NCBI RefSeq assembly: GCF_003719295.1
Contig: NZ_RFLW01000002.1
Span: forward strand, 238,763-302,762
Source: Haliea alexandrii
Lineage (GTDB): Bacteria > Pseudomonadota > Gammaproteobacteria > Pseudomonadales > Halieaceae
Reading direction: 5' to 3'
Length of the DNA: 64,000 nucleotides
How positions within the stretch are numbered: position 1 is the first letter of the stretch; the number at the start of each line of letters is the position of its first letter. Below, piece after piece: positions 25,421 to 33,254 of this stretch. The notes under the pieces were generated by a model, which saw only the letters and a list, made by a program, of their open reading frames with translations, ran no database searches and had not been told where the DNA came from. A program made the translations under genes and the position numbers.

Positions 25421-27700
25421 CTACAGGTTGTAGGTGACCTCCAGGCCGATACGGCGTCCTTTCGACAGAGGCGCAAAAGTGCCCCCCAGCGGGATACCGG
25501 AGATATCGTTGGGCAGCTGCGTGTCGTTGCCGTTCAGGACTTCGTCCAGCAGGTTGCGACCGTATACCGAGAACACCCAGTGGCCGTCGTTGCTGTAGAA
25601 ATCAAGGCCGGCGTCGACCCGATTCTGCTCATTGATGAAGCCCAGGTTGTTATCGGTGTACGCTGACTCATCGCGGTAGGAGTAGCTGATGCGCGAGCCC
25701 ATATAGCCCCAGCCGCCCAGCTCCAGATCGTGGTTCAAACCGACAGTGTAGGTCAGGTCCGCTGCACGCGGCAGATCGAGATCCTTGTCTGCGCCGTCAA
25801 TAACGCCATCTCCGTTGAGGTCAACCAGCACCTTGTCGTAGCTGGCGTCCAGTACCCCGATGGAGGCAATCGCAACCAGATTGTCGGTCAGGCCCCAGGT
25901 GGCATCCACCTCAAGCCCCATGATTGTGGCCTCAGCGGTGTTGCGCACCAGCTGAATGACACCGATGGGGCCGGGGAGGTTGATTTCACGCTGCATATCG
26001 TCGATCTGGTTGTAGAACACGGCGGCGTTGAGAATGCCGCGGCCACCGAAGGAGGACTTGTAGCCCAGCTCGATGCTGTCCACCGTCTCCTGGTCGAAGG
26101 GTCCGGGAGTGTCAGCGGGGTTGAAGGACGTGTTGCGCATGTTGTAGCCACCGGAGCGGGTGCCCTGGCTGTAGTTGGCATAGACAAAGGCGTCGTCCGA
26201 CAGTGTGTAGGTCAAACCAATTTTGGGTGAGAAGCTGCTCCAGCTGTCATCGTCGACGAAGTCGAAGTCACAGTCATTCATGGTCACGATGTTGCAGGGG
26301 CTGTTGATGTTCTGGCTGAGCGAGGCGATTTCCGCTTCCTTGTCTTCCTCGGAGTAGCGTCCACCCAGGCTCAATACCATCTTCTCGTTCAGGTCGATGT
26401 CCACAGAGGCGAATACGGCCCAGGTTTCCGTCAACAGGTTGCCGCCGCCGTCGAACTGTGCGGCGGGGGCGACGCCCCCGGTGGCAATGCCAGCCAGTTC
26501 CCGGCGCTCGTGATAATTGATTTCGCTGTCGAAGTAGAACACGCCGGTGGTGACGTTATAGCGGTCCGCGAACAGGCCGTTATAGCGCAGTTCGTTGCTC
26601 ACCTGGCGATAATCGAGCCAGGAGGGTGCGTGGAACAGCCACACCGGTTGGGCGTCGATGTCGCCGACACCTTTGCTCTGGTAGTCGCGCACACCGTAGA
26701 TGTTGGTGATGGTGCCTTCACCGAACGCCACATCGTAGTTCAGTTCGATGGTGAGGGCGTTGGTCTCGTTGTCCTGCGAACCGGGTTCATCGATAGAGAC
26801 ATCGAAGCTTTCGCGGTCGGCATTGAAGGGAGTGCCCGGTACGCCCGAGCCGTTGGTGTGGCTTTGGCCGACAGGTCCGTCACCGGTCACTTTGCCATAT
26901 TCATAGCGCAGGATGAGTTCGAGTTCATCGGTGGGCGTCAGCACCACCACCGGGCGGACCATGGTCTGGCGGATCACGCCGATGTCTTCGCCATCGAACT
27001 GGTTTTCCACGAAGCCGTCATCGTCGTTGTGGTAAGCCGTCAGGCGTGCCGCAACGATGTCGTTGATCGGGCCGCCCACGCTGGCCATGGCATAGCGGCT
27101 GGGGCCGCCCTCGGGCCCCTGGTCAATGGCCGCACGCGCGCTGAACTCGAATTCATCGCCCGGCTTTTTGCTGTTCAGCAACACGGCGCCACCGGTGACG
27201 TTGCGCCCGAACAGGGTGCCCTGCGGTCCGCGCAGTACTTCAACGCTTTCCAGGTCAAAGGTGTCAAACAGGATGCCGTTGTTGAGTCCGATGTACACCC
27301 CATCGACCACAACGCCCACGGTGGGGTCGATGCCGGGAATGGAGCTGTTCACCCCCAGGCCGCGGATGGAAAAGTTTGCCGTACCACGCGCCGTGCCCAC
27401 GTCATCCAGCGCCACGTTGGGCAGCCGCACCGAGAGGTTGGTGAGGTCACGAATTTTCAATGCCTCGAGCTGGTCTGCACCGAGTGCGGAGATCGACAGC
27501 GGTACGTCCTGTGAACCTTCTTCACGCTTGCGCGCGGTGACAACCACTTCCTCCAGCAGCGCCGAGGTGCTGCGCCGGGCTTCTTGCTGTGCCTGGGCCG
27601 CGGTGGAAAAGGAAGCCGCCATCACGGTGCCCAGAAGTGCTGACACGCCGATGGCGAGTGGGGTTTTTTTCATGCGGTGAGGTACGCTGTCGCGTTTCAT
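25421..27700 (-). CDS. TonB-dependent outer-membrane receptor
   Basis: A 759-residue TonB-dependent receptor. The signal peptide ends near residue 37 (TAAQA), a TonB box EEVVVTA lies at 50-56, the plug follows with FSIRGLGVN and EVLRGPQGTLFGRN, and a 22-strand barrel ends GRRIGLEVTYNL. The start at 27700 is fixed by AAGGAG. It belongs to the sphingomonad/marine type often linked to uptake of hydrophobic or aromatic compounds as well as siderophores. Its neighbours (fabY, nitroreductase, dienoyl-CoA isomerase) hint at carbon-compound rather than iron uptake, but no Fur box was recognised either way. Confidence 0.93.
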   Translation of the reverse strand: MKRDSVPHRMKKTPLAIGVSALLGTVMAASFSTAAQAQQEARRSTSALLEEVVVTARKREEGSQDVPLSISALGADQLEALKIRDLTNLSVRLPNVALDDVGTARGTANFSIRGLGVNSSIPGIDPTVGVVVDGVYIGLNNGILFDTFDLESVEVLRGPQGTLFGRNVTGGAVLLNSKKPGDEFEFSARAAIDQGPEGGPSRYAMASVGGPINDIVAARLTAYHNDDDGFVENQFDGEDIGVIRQTMVRPVVVLTPTDELELILRYEYGKVTGDGPVGQSHTNGSGVPGTPFNADRESFDVSIDEPGSQDNETNALTIELNYDVAFGEGTITNIYGVRDYQSKGVGDIDAQPVWLFHAPSWLDYRQVSNELRYNGLFADRYNVTTGVFYFDSEINYHERRELAGIATGGVAPAAQFDGGGNLLTETWAVFASVDIDLNEKMVLSLGGRYSEEDKEAEIASLSQNINSPCNIVTMNDCDFDFVDDDSWSSFSPKIGLTYTLSDDAFVYANYSQGTRSGGYNMRNTSFNPADTPGPFDQETVDSIELGYKSSFGGRGILNAAVFYNQIDDMQREINLPGPIGVIQLVRNTAEATIMGLEVDATWGLTDNLVAIASIGVLDASYDKVLVDLNGDGVIDGADKDLDLPRAADLTYTVGLNHDLELGGWGYMGSRISYSYRDESAYTDNNLGFINEQNRVDAGLDFYSNDGHWVFSVYGRNLLDEVLNGNDTQLPNDISGIPLGGTFAPLSKGRRIGLEVTYNL

Positions 27701-28004
27701 GGTGGTACTCCTTTTAATTATAAAAATACAGGTCTTTCACTCTTTGCGCGCATTTCCCCGTGCGTGCGCTGCGCTGTAGTTATGTTTGCTGAAGTGTCGT
27801 GCTTTCCAGAGCGGCTAACAACCAAATTATTACCGATTTTGGCTCGCCACCGGGTCCAAGTTTACACCAGACACATCTGGCCGATTATAGTAACGCCAGA
27901 CAGGAGAAAAAGCACCACCCCGCTGCAGCGCCGCACTTTTGTCAGCGGCTCCCTGATTGCTGCTATGATGTGCGCCTGCAAAACGAGCTGCCCCGAGTTG
28001 TCCC
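27701..28004. other. Divergent intergenic region with palindrome and candidate promoters
   Basis: This 304-base gap between the receptor (minus) and nitroreductase (plus) has no credible gene. On the minus strand a TATAAT (27884-27889) is followed directly by the palindrome CCAGA-CACA-TCTGG (27867-27880), which would overlap the transcription start. This implies a roughly 180-nt leader, and the -35 is weak. On the plus strand TTGTCA (27939-27944) and TATGAT (27964-27969) are 19 bp apart and could drive the nitroreductase gene. A regulator-binding role for the palindrome is inference. Confidence 0.4.
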
Positions 28005-28562
28005 ATGAACGATGTGCTACACCATCTCCAAACCCGAAACTCTGCTCCCCGTCTTCAGGCCCCTGCGCCCAGTGCGGAGGAACTGGAGCAGATTCTCCAG
28101 GCAGGCCTGCGCGCGCCAGACCACGCCTGGCTGCGACCCTGGCGTTTCATCGTTATTGAAGGCGAACGTCGCGAGGACTTCGGCGAAGTGCTCGAGCGCT
28201 GCCTGCTGCAGCGCGACCCGGCGGCTCACATCTCAGCCCGGGAGAAAGCCCGTGGCGCCCCGTTGCGTGCACCCTTGCTGCTGGTGGTGGTAGCGCGCCT
28301 GCAAGAACATCCGAAGGTGCCGCACTCCGAACAGCGGCTGTCCGCGGGGTGTGCCGCACATGCCATCCTGCTGGCGGCAGAGGCCCTGGGCTACGCCGGT
28401 ATATGGCGTACCGGCAATGCCGCGTTTGATCCCTTTGTCGGTGCGGCTCTGGGCCTGGAGCCGGGTGAAGAGGTCGTGTCATTTCTGTATCTCGGTACAC
28501 GGGATGGCAACCCGAAGACCTTACCCACCCTGAATACGGCTGATTTTGTCAATCGCTGGTGA
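28005..28562 (+). CDS. Nitroreductase family protein (YdjA-like)
   Basis: A 185-residue small nitroreductase-fold flavoprotein. The N-terminal LQTRNSAPRLQAPAPS corresponds to the FMN-binding RRS-type motif of the YdjA subgroup, with LRAPDHAWLRPWRFIVIEG giving the second FMN contact, and AAEALGYAGIWRTGN followed by GLEPGEEVVSFLYLGT the C-terminal landmarks. It should bind FMN as a dimer and use NAD(P)H. The physiological substrate is unknown. It ends 35 bases before the crotonase gene on the same strand, so the two are likely cotranscribed. Confidence 0.85.
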   Translation: MNDVLHHLQTRNSAPRLQAPAPSAEELEQILQAGLRAPDHAWLRPWRFIVIEGERREDFGEVLERCLLQRDPAAHISAREKARGAPLRAPLLLVVVARLQEHPKVPHSEQRLSAGCAAHAILLAAEALGYAGIWRTGNAAFDPFVGAALGLEPGEEVVSFLYLGTRDGNPKTLPTLNTADFVNRW

Positions 28563-28597
28563 AACCGGCGCATACTTTGAACAGGAGCGAAGTGCCC

Positions 28598-29413
28598 ATG
28601 GCGATCCCGGAGTTTGAAACACTGACCCTGAGCGTGGAAGAGCAGGTGGCTACCGTTGCCCTGAATCGTCCCGACAAGGCCAACTCGATGAACGCGGTGA
28701 TGTGGCCCGAGTTGCAGGCGTGTTTCGAGTGGCTCGATGCAGAGCCGGGCGTGCGGGCCGTGGTGCTGGCCGGCAACGGTAAACACTTTTGCTCGGGGCT
28801 GGATCTCGCCATGTTCAGTGGTCTCGGTGGCGAATCCGATGACCCGGCTCGCCGGGCAGAAGCGTTTCGGCGCAATGTACTGCGCATGCAGGACAACCTG
28901 AGCGCGATTGAACAGTGTCGCAAGCCGGTGCTGGCGGCTATTCACAACACCTGTATCGGTGGCGGGGTGGATCTGGTCTGCTGCTGCGACATGCGTTATG
29001 CCACGGAAGACGCCTGGTTCGCGATTCGTGAAATCGACATCGGTATGACCGCGGATGTCGGCACATTACAGCGCATGCCGAAGTTGGTGGCGGACGGTAT
29101 CGTGCGCGAGTTGGCCTACACAGGCCGGAATATGGATGCGGAAGAAGCCCGGGACATCGGCTTCGTGAACCGCGTTTTTCCGGATCGGGAAACCCTGCTG
29201 CGCGAGGTGACCACGATCGCCCGCGGCATCGCCCGCAAGGCACCGCTTGCAGTTCGCGGCACCAAGGAAATGATCCTCTACGCGCGCGATCACAGCGTGC
29301 GCGACGGGCTGAACTACATCGCCACCTGGAACGCCGGCATGCTCAGCGAGGTGGACCTGACCGCCGGCGTTCAGGCCCAGGCGAGCAAACAGCAGGCGTC
29401 TTTCGAGGACTGA
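28598..29413 (+). CDS. Delta(3,5)-delta(2,4)-dienoyl-CoA isomerase-like crotonase
   Basis: A 271-residue crotonase that resembles ECH1 dienoyl-CoA isomerase more than enoyl-CoA hydratase. The segment REIDIGMTADVGTLQRMPK matches the ECH1 active-site region, with Glu145 and Asp153 at the spacing of the two catalytic acids of rat dienoyl-CoA isomerase. SGLDLAMFSGLGG and HNTCIGGGVDLVCCCDMR form the oxyanion hole. Such enzymes shift double bonds during beta-oxidation of polyunsaturated or odd-position unsaturated chains. The ATG at 28598, preceded by AGGAG, is preferred over one at 28559 that overlaps the nitroreductase stop. Confidence 0.9.
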   Translation: MAIPEFETLTLSVEEQVATVALNRPDKANSMNAVMWPELQACFEWLDAEPGVRAVVLAGNGKHFCSGLDLAMFSGLGGESDDPARRAEAFRRNVLRMQDNLSAIEQCRKPVLAAIHNTCIGGGVDLVCCCDMRYATEDAWFAIREIDIGMTADVGTLQRMPKLVADGIVRELAYTGRNMDAEEARDIGFVNRVFPDRETLLREVTTIARGIARKAPLAVRGTKEMILYARDHSVRDGLNYIATWNAGMLSEVDLTAGVQAQASKQQASFED

Positions 29414-29430
29414 AGCGCTGCCCAATGCCG

Positions 29431-30216
29431 TCAGGGGTTGCCGGGCCAGTCTTCCATTGCCACAAACGGATGCAGGGCGAGGGCGATGCCCTCGTTGACG
29501 AATGCGTCACTTTCCAGAATGTTGCGCCGGCGGACAAAGCGTCCGCCGGAAGAGCGTGCATCAATCGCATCGGTAACGTCGAGGCCGCCCACGCTGGCAA
29601 ACAAGCGCTTGAGCTCCATATCGTAGATGCTGATCTGCAGTGAGGCCACAGCGGCTCCCTGACTCCAGTCGAAATCGGTGGACACGCCGCTGCCGGGCCC
29701 CTGCAGCGAAGGCTTCCGCGTGACTCCGTGCCAGCGCGCAACCCGATTCAGGCCGGACGAAAACGGCACTTCGGATTCCAGCAAGTCGGTGAAAATAACT
29801 GCGTCCACGTTGGTGTCCTCGCGCAACTGGTCGCGAACGCTTTGCATGATCTGCACGAAGGTATTCATGTTCATACGCCCGGTGGTCGGGTCCACAGGGT
29901 CACCAAAGGCCCGTACCGCCGTGTTCCAGTGCTGCGTGAACTCGCGTTGGGGCAGTACTTTGTAGCCATTTTTCTTGAGATAGGTCGCCACCATGCCATC
30001 AATTCGCGGCGCTTCTTTTTCCAGATAGCTGCGCGAGGGTGGCCCCAGATTGACGTGGGCAATGACGACGGTTTTCACCGTCGACTGGTCGAGGCGCTCC
30101 TGATCCAGTTCATAGGGGAATACCGTGGGGTTGTAGGTGGTGCCGCTGCAGGCGGCAAGGCCAAGCACCAGTAGCAGCAGTGTGCTCACGCGGCTCACGC
30201 TCCGGAAATAACGCAT
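29431..30216 (-). CDS. Uncharacterised lipoprotein
   Basis: A 261-residue lipoprotein: the signal MRYFRSVSRVSTLLLLVLGLAAC puts the lipidated cysteine at residue 23. The mature part contains VVIAHVNLGPPSRSYLEKEAPRI in family-like style, MNTFVQIMQSVRDQL and ASLQISIYDMELKRLFAS, suggesting an alpha/beta fold of the type found in envelope proteins that sense or assemble complexes. No catalytic motif was recognised. The frame continues open upstream for another 200 codons, but only the ATG at 30216 yields a lipobox. It is divergent from the hydrolase gene and converges on the crotonase gene. Confidence 0.82.
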   Translation of the reverse strand: MRYFRSVSRVSTLLLLVLGLAACSGTTYNPTVFPYELDQERLDQSTVKTVVIAHVNLGPPSRSYLEKEAPRIDGMVATYLKKNGYKVLPQREFTQHWNTAVRAFGDPVDPTTGRMNMNTFVQIMQSVRDQLREDTNVDAVIFTDLLESEVPFSSGLNRVARWHGVTRKPSLQGPGSGVSTDFDWSQGAAVASLQISIYDMELKRLFASVGGLDVTDAIDARSSGGRFVRRRNILESDAFVNEGIALALHPFVAMEDWPGNP

Positions 30217-30279
30217 ACTGTCTCCACTTCGTTTATAGTGCGGGCATGTTAGCAAAATCTCGAGGGAGAGACAGCGACA

Positions 30280-31050
30280 ATGGCAGCTGAAGTATTCGAC
30301 TCGGTGGCAGGCGAGGGCCCCGATGTGGTGCTTTTGCACGGGTTGTTCGGCATGGGCAGTAACCTCGGGGGCGTTTCCCGGGCCCTTCAGGATCACTATC
30401 GGGTACACAGTCTTGATTTGCCCAATCACGGGCGCTCGGGCTGGACCACCCGCATGTCGTTGCCCGCTATGGCGCAGGCTGTGCAGCGCTGGATGGAGCA
30501 CAGGCATCTGGAAACCGCGCACTTCGTTGGGCATTCGCTGGGGGGCAAGGTGGCAATGCAGTTGGCCCTGGACACCCCTTATCGTGTCGACGCTCTCGTC
30601 GTCGCCGATATCGCCCCGGTTGCTTATCCACCGTCTCATCAGGCGGTATTTGCTGCTGTTACCGCAGTGGCCGAGGCCGGCTGCGGAAGTCGCAGCGAAG
30701 CCGCGGAGGTGATGGCGCAGTACCTCAAGGAAGAGAACGTTATACAGTTCCTGCTGCTCAGCTTGCAGCGCGATGCCGCCGGCATCTATCGCTGGCGTTT
30801 CAATCATCCCGTATTGCAGGCGCAATACGATGCACTGCTCGCCGCCCCCGAACCGGTTGCACCCTTTGACGGTCGCACACGCTTTATTCGCGGTGAACTA
30901 TCCGACTACGTGCATGACGACTACCGCCCGCAGATTGAGGCGCTGTTCCCGCAGGCGGACATCGTGACGCTCGCCGGGTGTGGCCACTGGTTGCACGCCG
31001 AGCAGCCAGCGCGTTTCAACCAGCAGGTGGTGGCCTTTCTCGATGGCTGA
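30280..31050 (+). CDS. Alpha/beta hydrolase (YbfF-like esterase)
   Basis: A 256-residue cytoplasmic alpha/beta hydrolase. The oxyanion-hole motif LLHGLFGMGSNLGG, the nucleophile elbow FVGHSLGGK (Ser86), the acid in RGELSDYV and the histidine in CGHWLHAEQP complete the triad. The combination is characteristic of YbfF, an esterase acting on short acyl and possibly acyl-CoA esters. A GGGAGAG sequence precedes the ATG. The DUF3301 gene follows 40 bases downstream, as in many Gammaproteobacteria. Confidence 0.9.
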   Translation: MAAEVFDSVAGEGPDVVLLHGLFGMGSNLGGVSRALQDHYRVHSLDLPNHGRSGWTTRMSLPAMAQAVQRWMEHRHLETAHFVGHSLGGKVAMQLALDTPYRVDALVVADIAPVAYPPSHQAVFAAVTAVAEAGCGSRSEAAEVMAQYLKEENVIQFLLLSLQRDAAGIYRWRFNHPVLQAQYDALLAAPEPVAPFDGRTRFIRGELSDYVHDDYRPQIEALFPQADIVTLAGCGHWLHAEQPARFNQQVVAFLDG

Positions 31051-31089
31051 GTCGCCGCGTAGCGGCCTCCGCCGCAGGCACCGCTGACC

Positions 31090-31416
31090 ATGGTCTTTAC
31101 TTTGGGCGATGTGGTTGCATTGATGCTGCTCGGGTTGCTCTGCGGCTGGTTTCTGGCGTCCATTCGTGTACGTGAGCTTGCGGTTGCCGCGGTTGCTCGC
31201 GCGGGCAAGCGGGATGACTTTCAGCTGCTGGATCAGAACGTCCACTTGAACAGAATCTCCCTGAGCCGGGACGAGCAGCGGCGCTGGCGCGTCTGGCGCC
31301 AATACCGGTTTGACTACAGCTTCGACGGGGTAGAGCGTCACGAAGGATACGTCATCATGCTCGGGCAGCGCCTGCAGGCGGTCATTGTGCGCGAGCCCGA
31401 AACCACGCTGCATTAA
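31090..31416 (+). CDS. DUF3301 membrane-anchored protein
   Basis: A 108-residue protein with one N-terminal membrane helix (VVALMLLGLLCGWFLASI) and a soluble basic domain, LLDQNVHLNRISLSRDEQ then WRVWRQYRFDYSFDG, diagnostic of DUF3301. The function is unknown; the family is confined to Gammaproteobacteria and is often next to ybfF-like hydrolases. Its TAA overlaps the TAA of the converging lysE-like gene by three bases, so there is no room for a terminator between them. Confidence 0.85.
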   Translation: MVFTLGDVVALMLLGLLCGWFLASIRVRELAVAAVARAGKRDDFQLLDQNVHLNRISLSRDEQRRWRVWRQYRFDYSFDGVERHEGYVIMLGQRLQAVIVREPETTLH

Positions 31417-32054
31417 AGGGCGACAAGCTGCCAGGCCGTGTGCAGTAACATGCCAGCGCCGAGGAGGGCGAGGGTTGTACTGAGCAGCCGATCAATCAGC
31501 CAGGCCCTGCTGCGCAGGCCTTGCAACCAGCGCGGTCGGCTGAGCAACATTGCCACGAGGCTGTACCAGCCGGCATCTGTACACACGATTGTTGCGACCA
31601 TCAGCGTATGTGTTCCCAGGTTCGCAGTCGCCGGCAGGAACTGGCTGAACAGGGCGAGCATGAACAGTGCAATCTTCGGGTTGAGGAATGCAATCAGAAA
31701 GCCCTCAGCCGCGTCGCGCGCCAGCGGCCCGGGCGGGAGCGTGTCGTCCAGCGTGGTTGTCACCCCTGGTGCTGCTTCACGCAGGCCCCTGAGTCCCAGG
31801 TGCAGGAGCCAGGCGGCTCCCCCCAACTGCAGGGCGGTGAATAGCGCAGGTGACTCCCGCAGTGCCAGGGCCAGGCCGCCCACCGTCAACAGCGCGTAGC
31901 AGCCCACGGCCATACCATGGGCAATGGCGGTCGCCAGCCCGCCAGCCCGCCCATTGCGCACGGTACTGCGCAGAACCACGGCCAGGCTGGGGCCCGGTGC
32001 CATCGCGCCGAGCAGGCAGATGCCGGTGAGCGTTAACCAGGTTATGAGGCTCAT
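31413..32054 (-). CDS. LysE/RhtB family amino-acid exporter
   Basis: A 213-residue inner-membrane exporter with about six helices. The motifs GAMAPGPSLAVVLRSTVRNGR near the N terminus (shown in part as GAMAPGPSLAVVL), FLIAFLNPKIALFMLALFSQF and ALLGAGMLLHTA at the C terminus are typical of LysE/RhtB translocators of amino acids or homoserine lactones. It has no neighbouring LysR-type regulator. It is oriented away from a long intergenic region that holds DnaA boxes. Confidence 0.9.
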   Translation of the reverse strand: MSLITWLTLTGICLLGAMAPGPSLAVVLRSTVRNGRAGGLATAIAHGMAVGCYALLTVGGLALALRESPALFTALQLGGAAWLLHLGLRGLREAAPGVTTTLDDTLPPGPLARDAAEGFLIAFLNPKIALFMLALFSQFLPATANLGTHTLMVATIVCTDAGWYSLVAMLLSRPRWLQGLRSRAWLIDRLLSTTLALLGAGMLLHTAWQLVAL

Positions 32055-32448
32055 CCGAGCTCCGGTAGGGGGTAGGGTAACATCCTGTATCTCTCATCTT
32101 TTTTCCACAGATTCTGTGGATAAGTCGGTGAACAATTTGTTTAGCGCCGTCCCAAAGCCAGTAGTCGGGGGGGGTGTTACAGATTGGTTAAAAAACAAAC
32201 AAATAGCAAAAACTGTTTAAATACAGTGAGTTAAGTTTGACTCCTAATGCCATGCATCGGGTTTGATCGCTAAGCGAGAGGGGACTGTGTCTCGCGGTGT
32301 CGATGTGCATAACCTTTTCTTTTGTGCTACCGAACGTAACCTGGCAGGACCATTGGAAACAGCCCGCCAAGGTCGCTTTGGGTAACACCCCGCAAACCCG
32401 CGGCAGAACCCTTTACCGATAGCCTCCAGACAAAAGCCACTCGAATTC
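32055..32448. other. AT-rich 394-base intergenic region
   Basis: Between the lysE-like gene and queD lies an unusually long gap for this window. It holds a DnaA-box pair (32101-32123), then an A/T-rich stretch (about 32185-32240) containing CTGTTTAAATACAG, then an unremarkable segment up to queD. The T-poor queD 3' flank shows no clear terminator. A short frame ending at 32188 on the minus strand lacks support. The region could contain a small RNA or a replication-control site. I can support only the DnaA boxes. Confidence 0.5.
32101..32123. promoter_or_regulatory. Pair of inverted DnaA boxes
   Basis: TGTGGATAA (32115-32123) is a perfect DnaA box read from the minus strand (TTATCCACA). TTTTCCACA (32101-32109) fits the relaxed TTWTNCACA consensus in the opposite direction. 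Together they make the hyphenated palindrome CCACAG-ATT-CTGTGG. Cooperative DnaA binding is plausible. No dnaA, dnaN, rpmH or gyrB is nearby. Confidence 0.6.
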
Positions 32449-32841
32449 TTACATGTTACCGGCTCGTAACGGTTTGGTGACATCCTGGCTGCCGCGGTAG
32501 ATACAACCCGATGTGCAGGTCTCGCGAATCTCGATCTGCGACAGGCTGGGTAGTTGTGGCTTCAACTCGTTCCATATCCAGCGCGCAATGTTCTCGCTGG
32601 TTGGATTTTCCAGGCCGGGGATGTCGTTGAGGTAATAGTGGTCCAGGCGGTCGAGCACCGGCTTGAACGCAGCCTTGATATCGCCAAAATCCATTACCCA
32701 GCCGCTGGGCTCACAGGCCTCGCCCGAGACGACAAGGCGCACCTGGAATGAATGGCCGTGCAGGCGGGCACACTTGTGCCCAGCCGGTACGTTGGGTAGC
32801 CGGTGCGCGGCCTCGAAGTGAAACTCCTTGAAGATCTCCAT
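32449..32841 (-). CDS. queD: 6-carboxytetrahydropterin synthase (queuosine pathway)
   Basis: A 130-residue QueD of the PTPS family, converting 7,8-dihydroneopterin triphosphate to 6-carboxy-tetrahydropterin for queuosine and other deazapurines. It matches E. coli QueD nearly end to end: [34 protein letters not shown] and [11 protein letters not shown]. Zinc ligands His13, His28 and His30 and the catalytic Cys24 (CxxxHGH) are present. The ATG at 32841 matches the family N terminus; the longer open frame does not. No queC/queE/queF lies beside it. Confidence 0.95.
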   Translation of the reverse strand: MEIFKEFHFEAAHRLPNVPAGHKCARLHGHSFQVRLVVSGEACEPSGWVMDFGDIKAAFKPVLDRLDHYYLNDIPGLENPTSENIARWIWNELKPQLPSLSQIEIRETCTSGCIYRGSQDVTKPLRAGNM

Positions 32842-32990
32842 GGTCGCAGTGCCCGTTTGTTCTGTTGCGTGGCGAGTGACCGGTCTTGTCCACTGACGCG
32901 GCCACCGGATCGGGTAAACGCGAAATAGTACTACCAAACACGGGTTTTTTCAGCGTTGAAAAAAATCCGCGACTTTTTATTCCGGAACGT

Positions 32991-33018
32991 TTGACAGCCT
33001 TTTTTTTATCTCTATAAT
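32991..33018 (+). promoter_or_regulatory. Consensus sigma70 promoter of the tRNA-Val/tRNA-Asp pair
   Basis: A perfect -35 TTGACA (32991-32996) and a perfect -10 TATAAT (33013-33018), separated by 16 bp, are followed by a GCGC discriminator. This is about the strongest promoter in the window. It ends 17 bases before the tRNA-Val 5' end, and the GC-rich discriminator suggests growth-rate (stringent) control. Confidence 0.9.
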
Positions 33019-33035
33019 GCGCGTTCTCGGTCAGG

Positions 33036-33111
33036 GGGTGGTTAGCTCAGCTGGGAGAGCATCTGCCTTACAAGCAGAGGGTCGGCGGTTCGATCCCGTC
33101 ACCACCCACCA
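33036..33111 (+). tRNA. tRNA-Val (anticodon TAC)
   Basis: A 76-nt cloverleaf. Acceptor GGGTGGT pairs with ACCACCC, the D-arm is AGCTCAGCTGGGAGAGC, the anticodon loop TTACAAG carries TAC, and the T-arm has GGTTCGATCC. CCA is encoded. It is the first gene of a two-tRNA transcript and is separated from tRNA-Asp by 16 bases. Confidence 0.96.
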
Positions 33112-33127
33112 TTACCGAGGACTTTCT

Positions 33128-33204
33128 GGAGCGGTAGTTCAGTTGGTCAGAATACCGGCCTGTCACGCCGGGGGTCGCGGGTTCGAGCCCCGTCCGCTCC
33201 GCCA
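33128..33204 (+). tRNA. tRNA-Asp (anticodon GTC)
   Basis: A 77-nt cloverleaf. Acceptor GGAGCGG pairs with CCGCTCC, anticodon stem CCGGC/GCCGG holds loop CTGTCAC with anticodon GTC, and the T-arm reads GGGTTCGAGCCC. CCA is encoded. It is cotranscribed with tRNA-Val and ended by the terminator 8 bases downstream. Confidence 0.96.
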
Positions 33205-33211
33205 ATTACGG

Positions 33212-33239
33212 AAAAAGCCACCCTAGGGTGGCTTTTTTT
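33212..33239. terminator. Bidirectional intrinsic terminator
   Basis: AAAAAGCCACCC (33212-33223) pairs with GGGTGGCTTTTT (33226-33237) across a two-base TA loop and is followed by further T. A-run and T-run flank the stem, so it can end both the tRNA transcript and the converging thiolase gene that stops at 33255. Confidence 0.92.
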
Positions 33240-33254
33240 GTTTTCAGCCTGGCA

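Noticed and set aside
29431-30825. 464-residue version of the lipoprotein
   Set aside because: The extra 200 codons are antisense to the esterase gene and contain no signal sequence. The lipobox appears only with the start at 30216.
32213-32226. CTGTTTAAATACAG as a LexA (SOS) box
   Set aside because: The spacing between CTG and CAG is 8 bases, two short of the 10 in the CTG-N10-CAG gammaproteobacterial LexA consensus, and neither neighbour is an SOS gene.
32188-32388. 66-codon minus-strand reading frame as a gene
   Set aside because: No convincing ribosome binding site at its first start, no recognisable domain and atypical composition; left as unsupported.
32055-32448. Chromosomal origin oriC
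   Set aside because: Only two DnaA boxes are present and dnaA, dnaN, rpmH, gyrB, mnmG and parAB are all absent from the surroundings.
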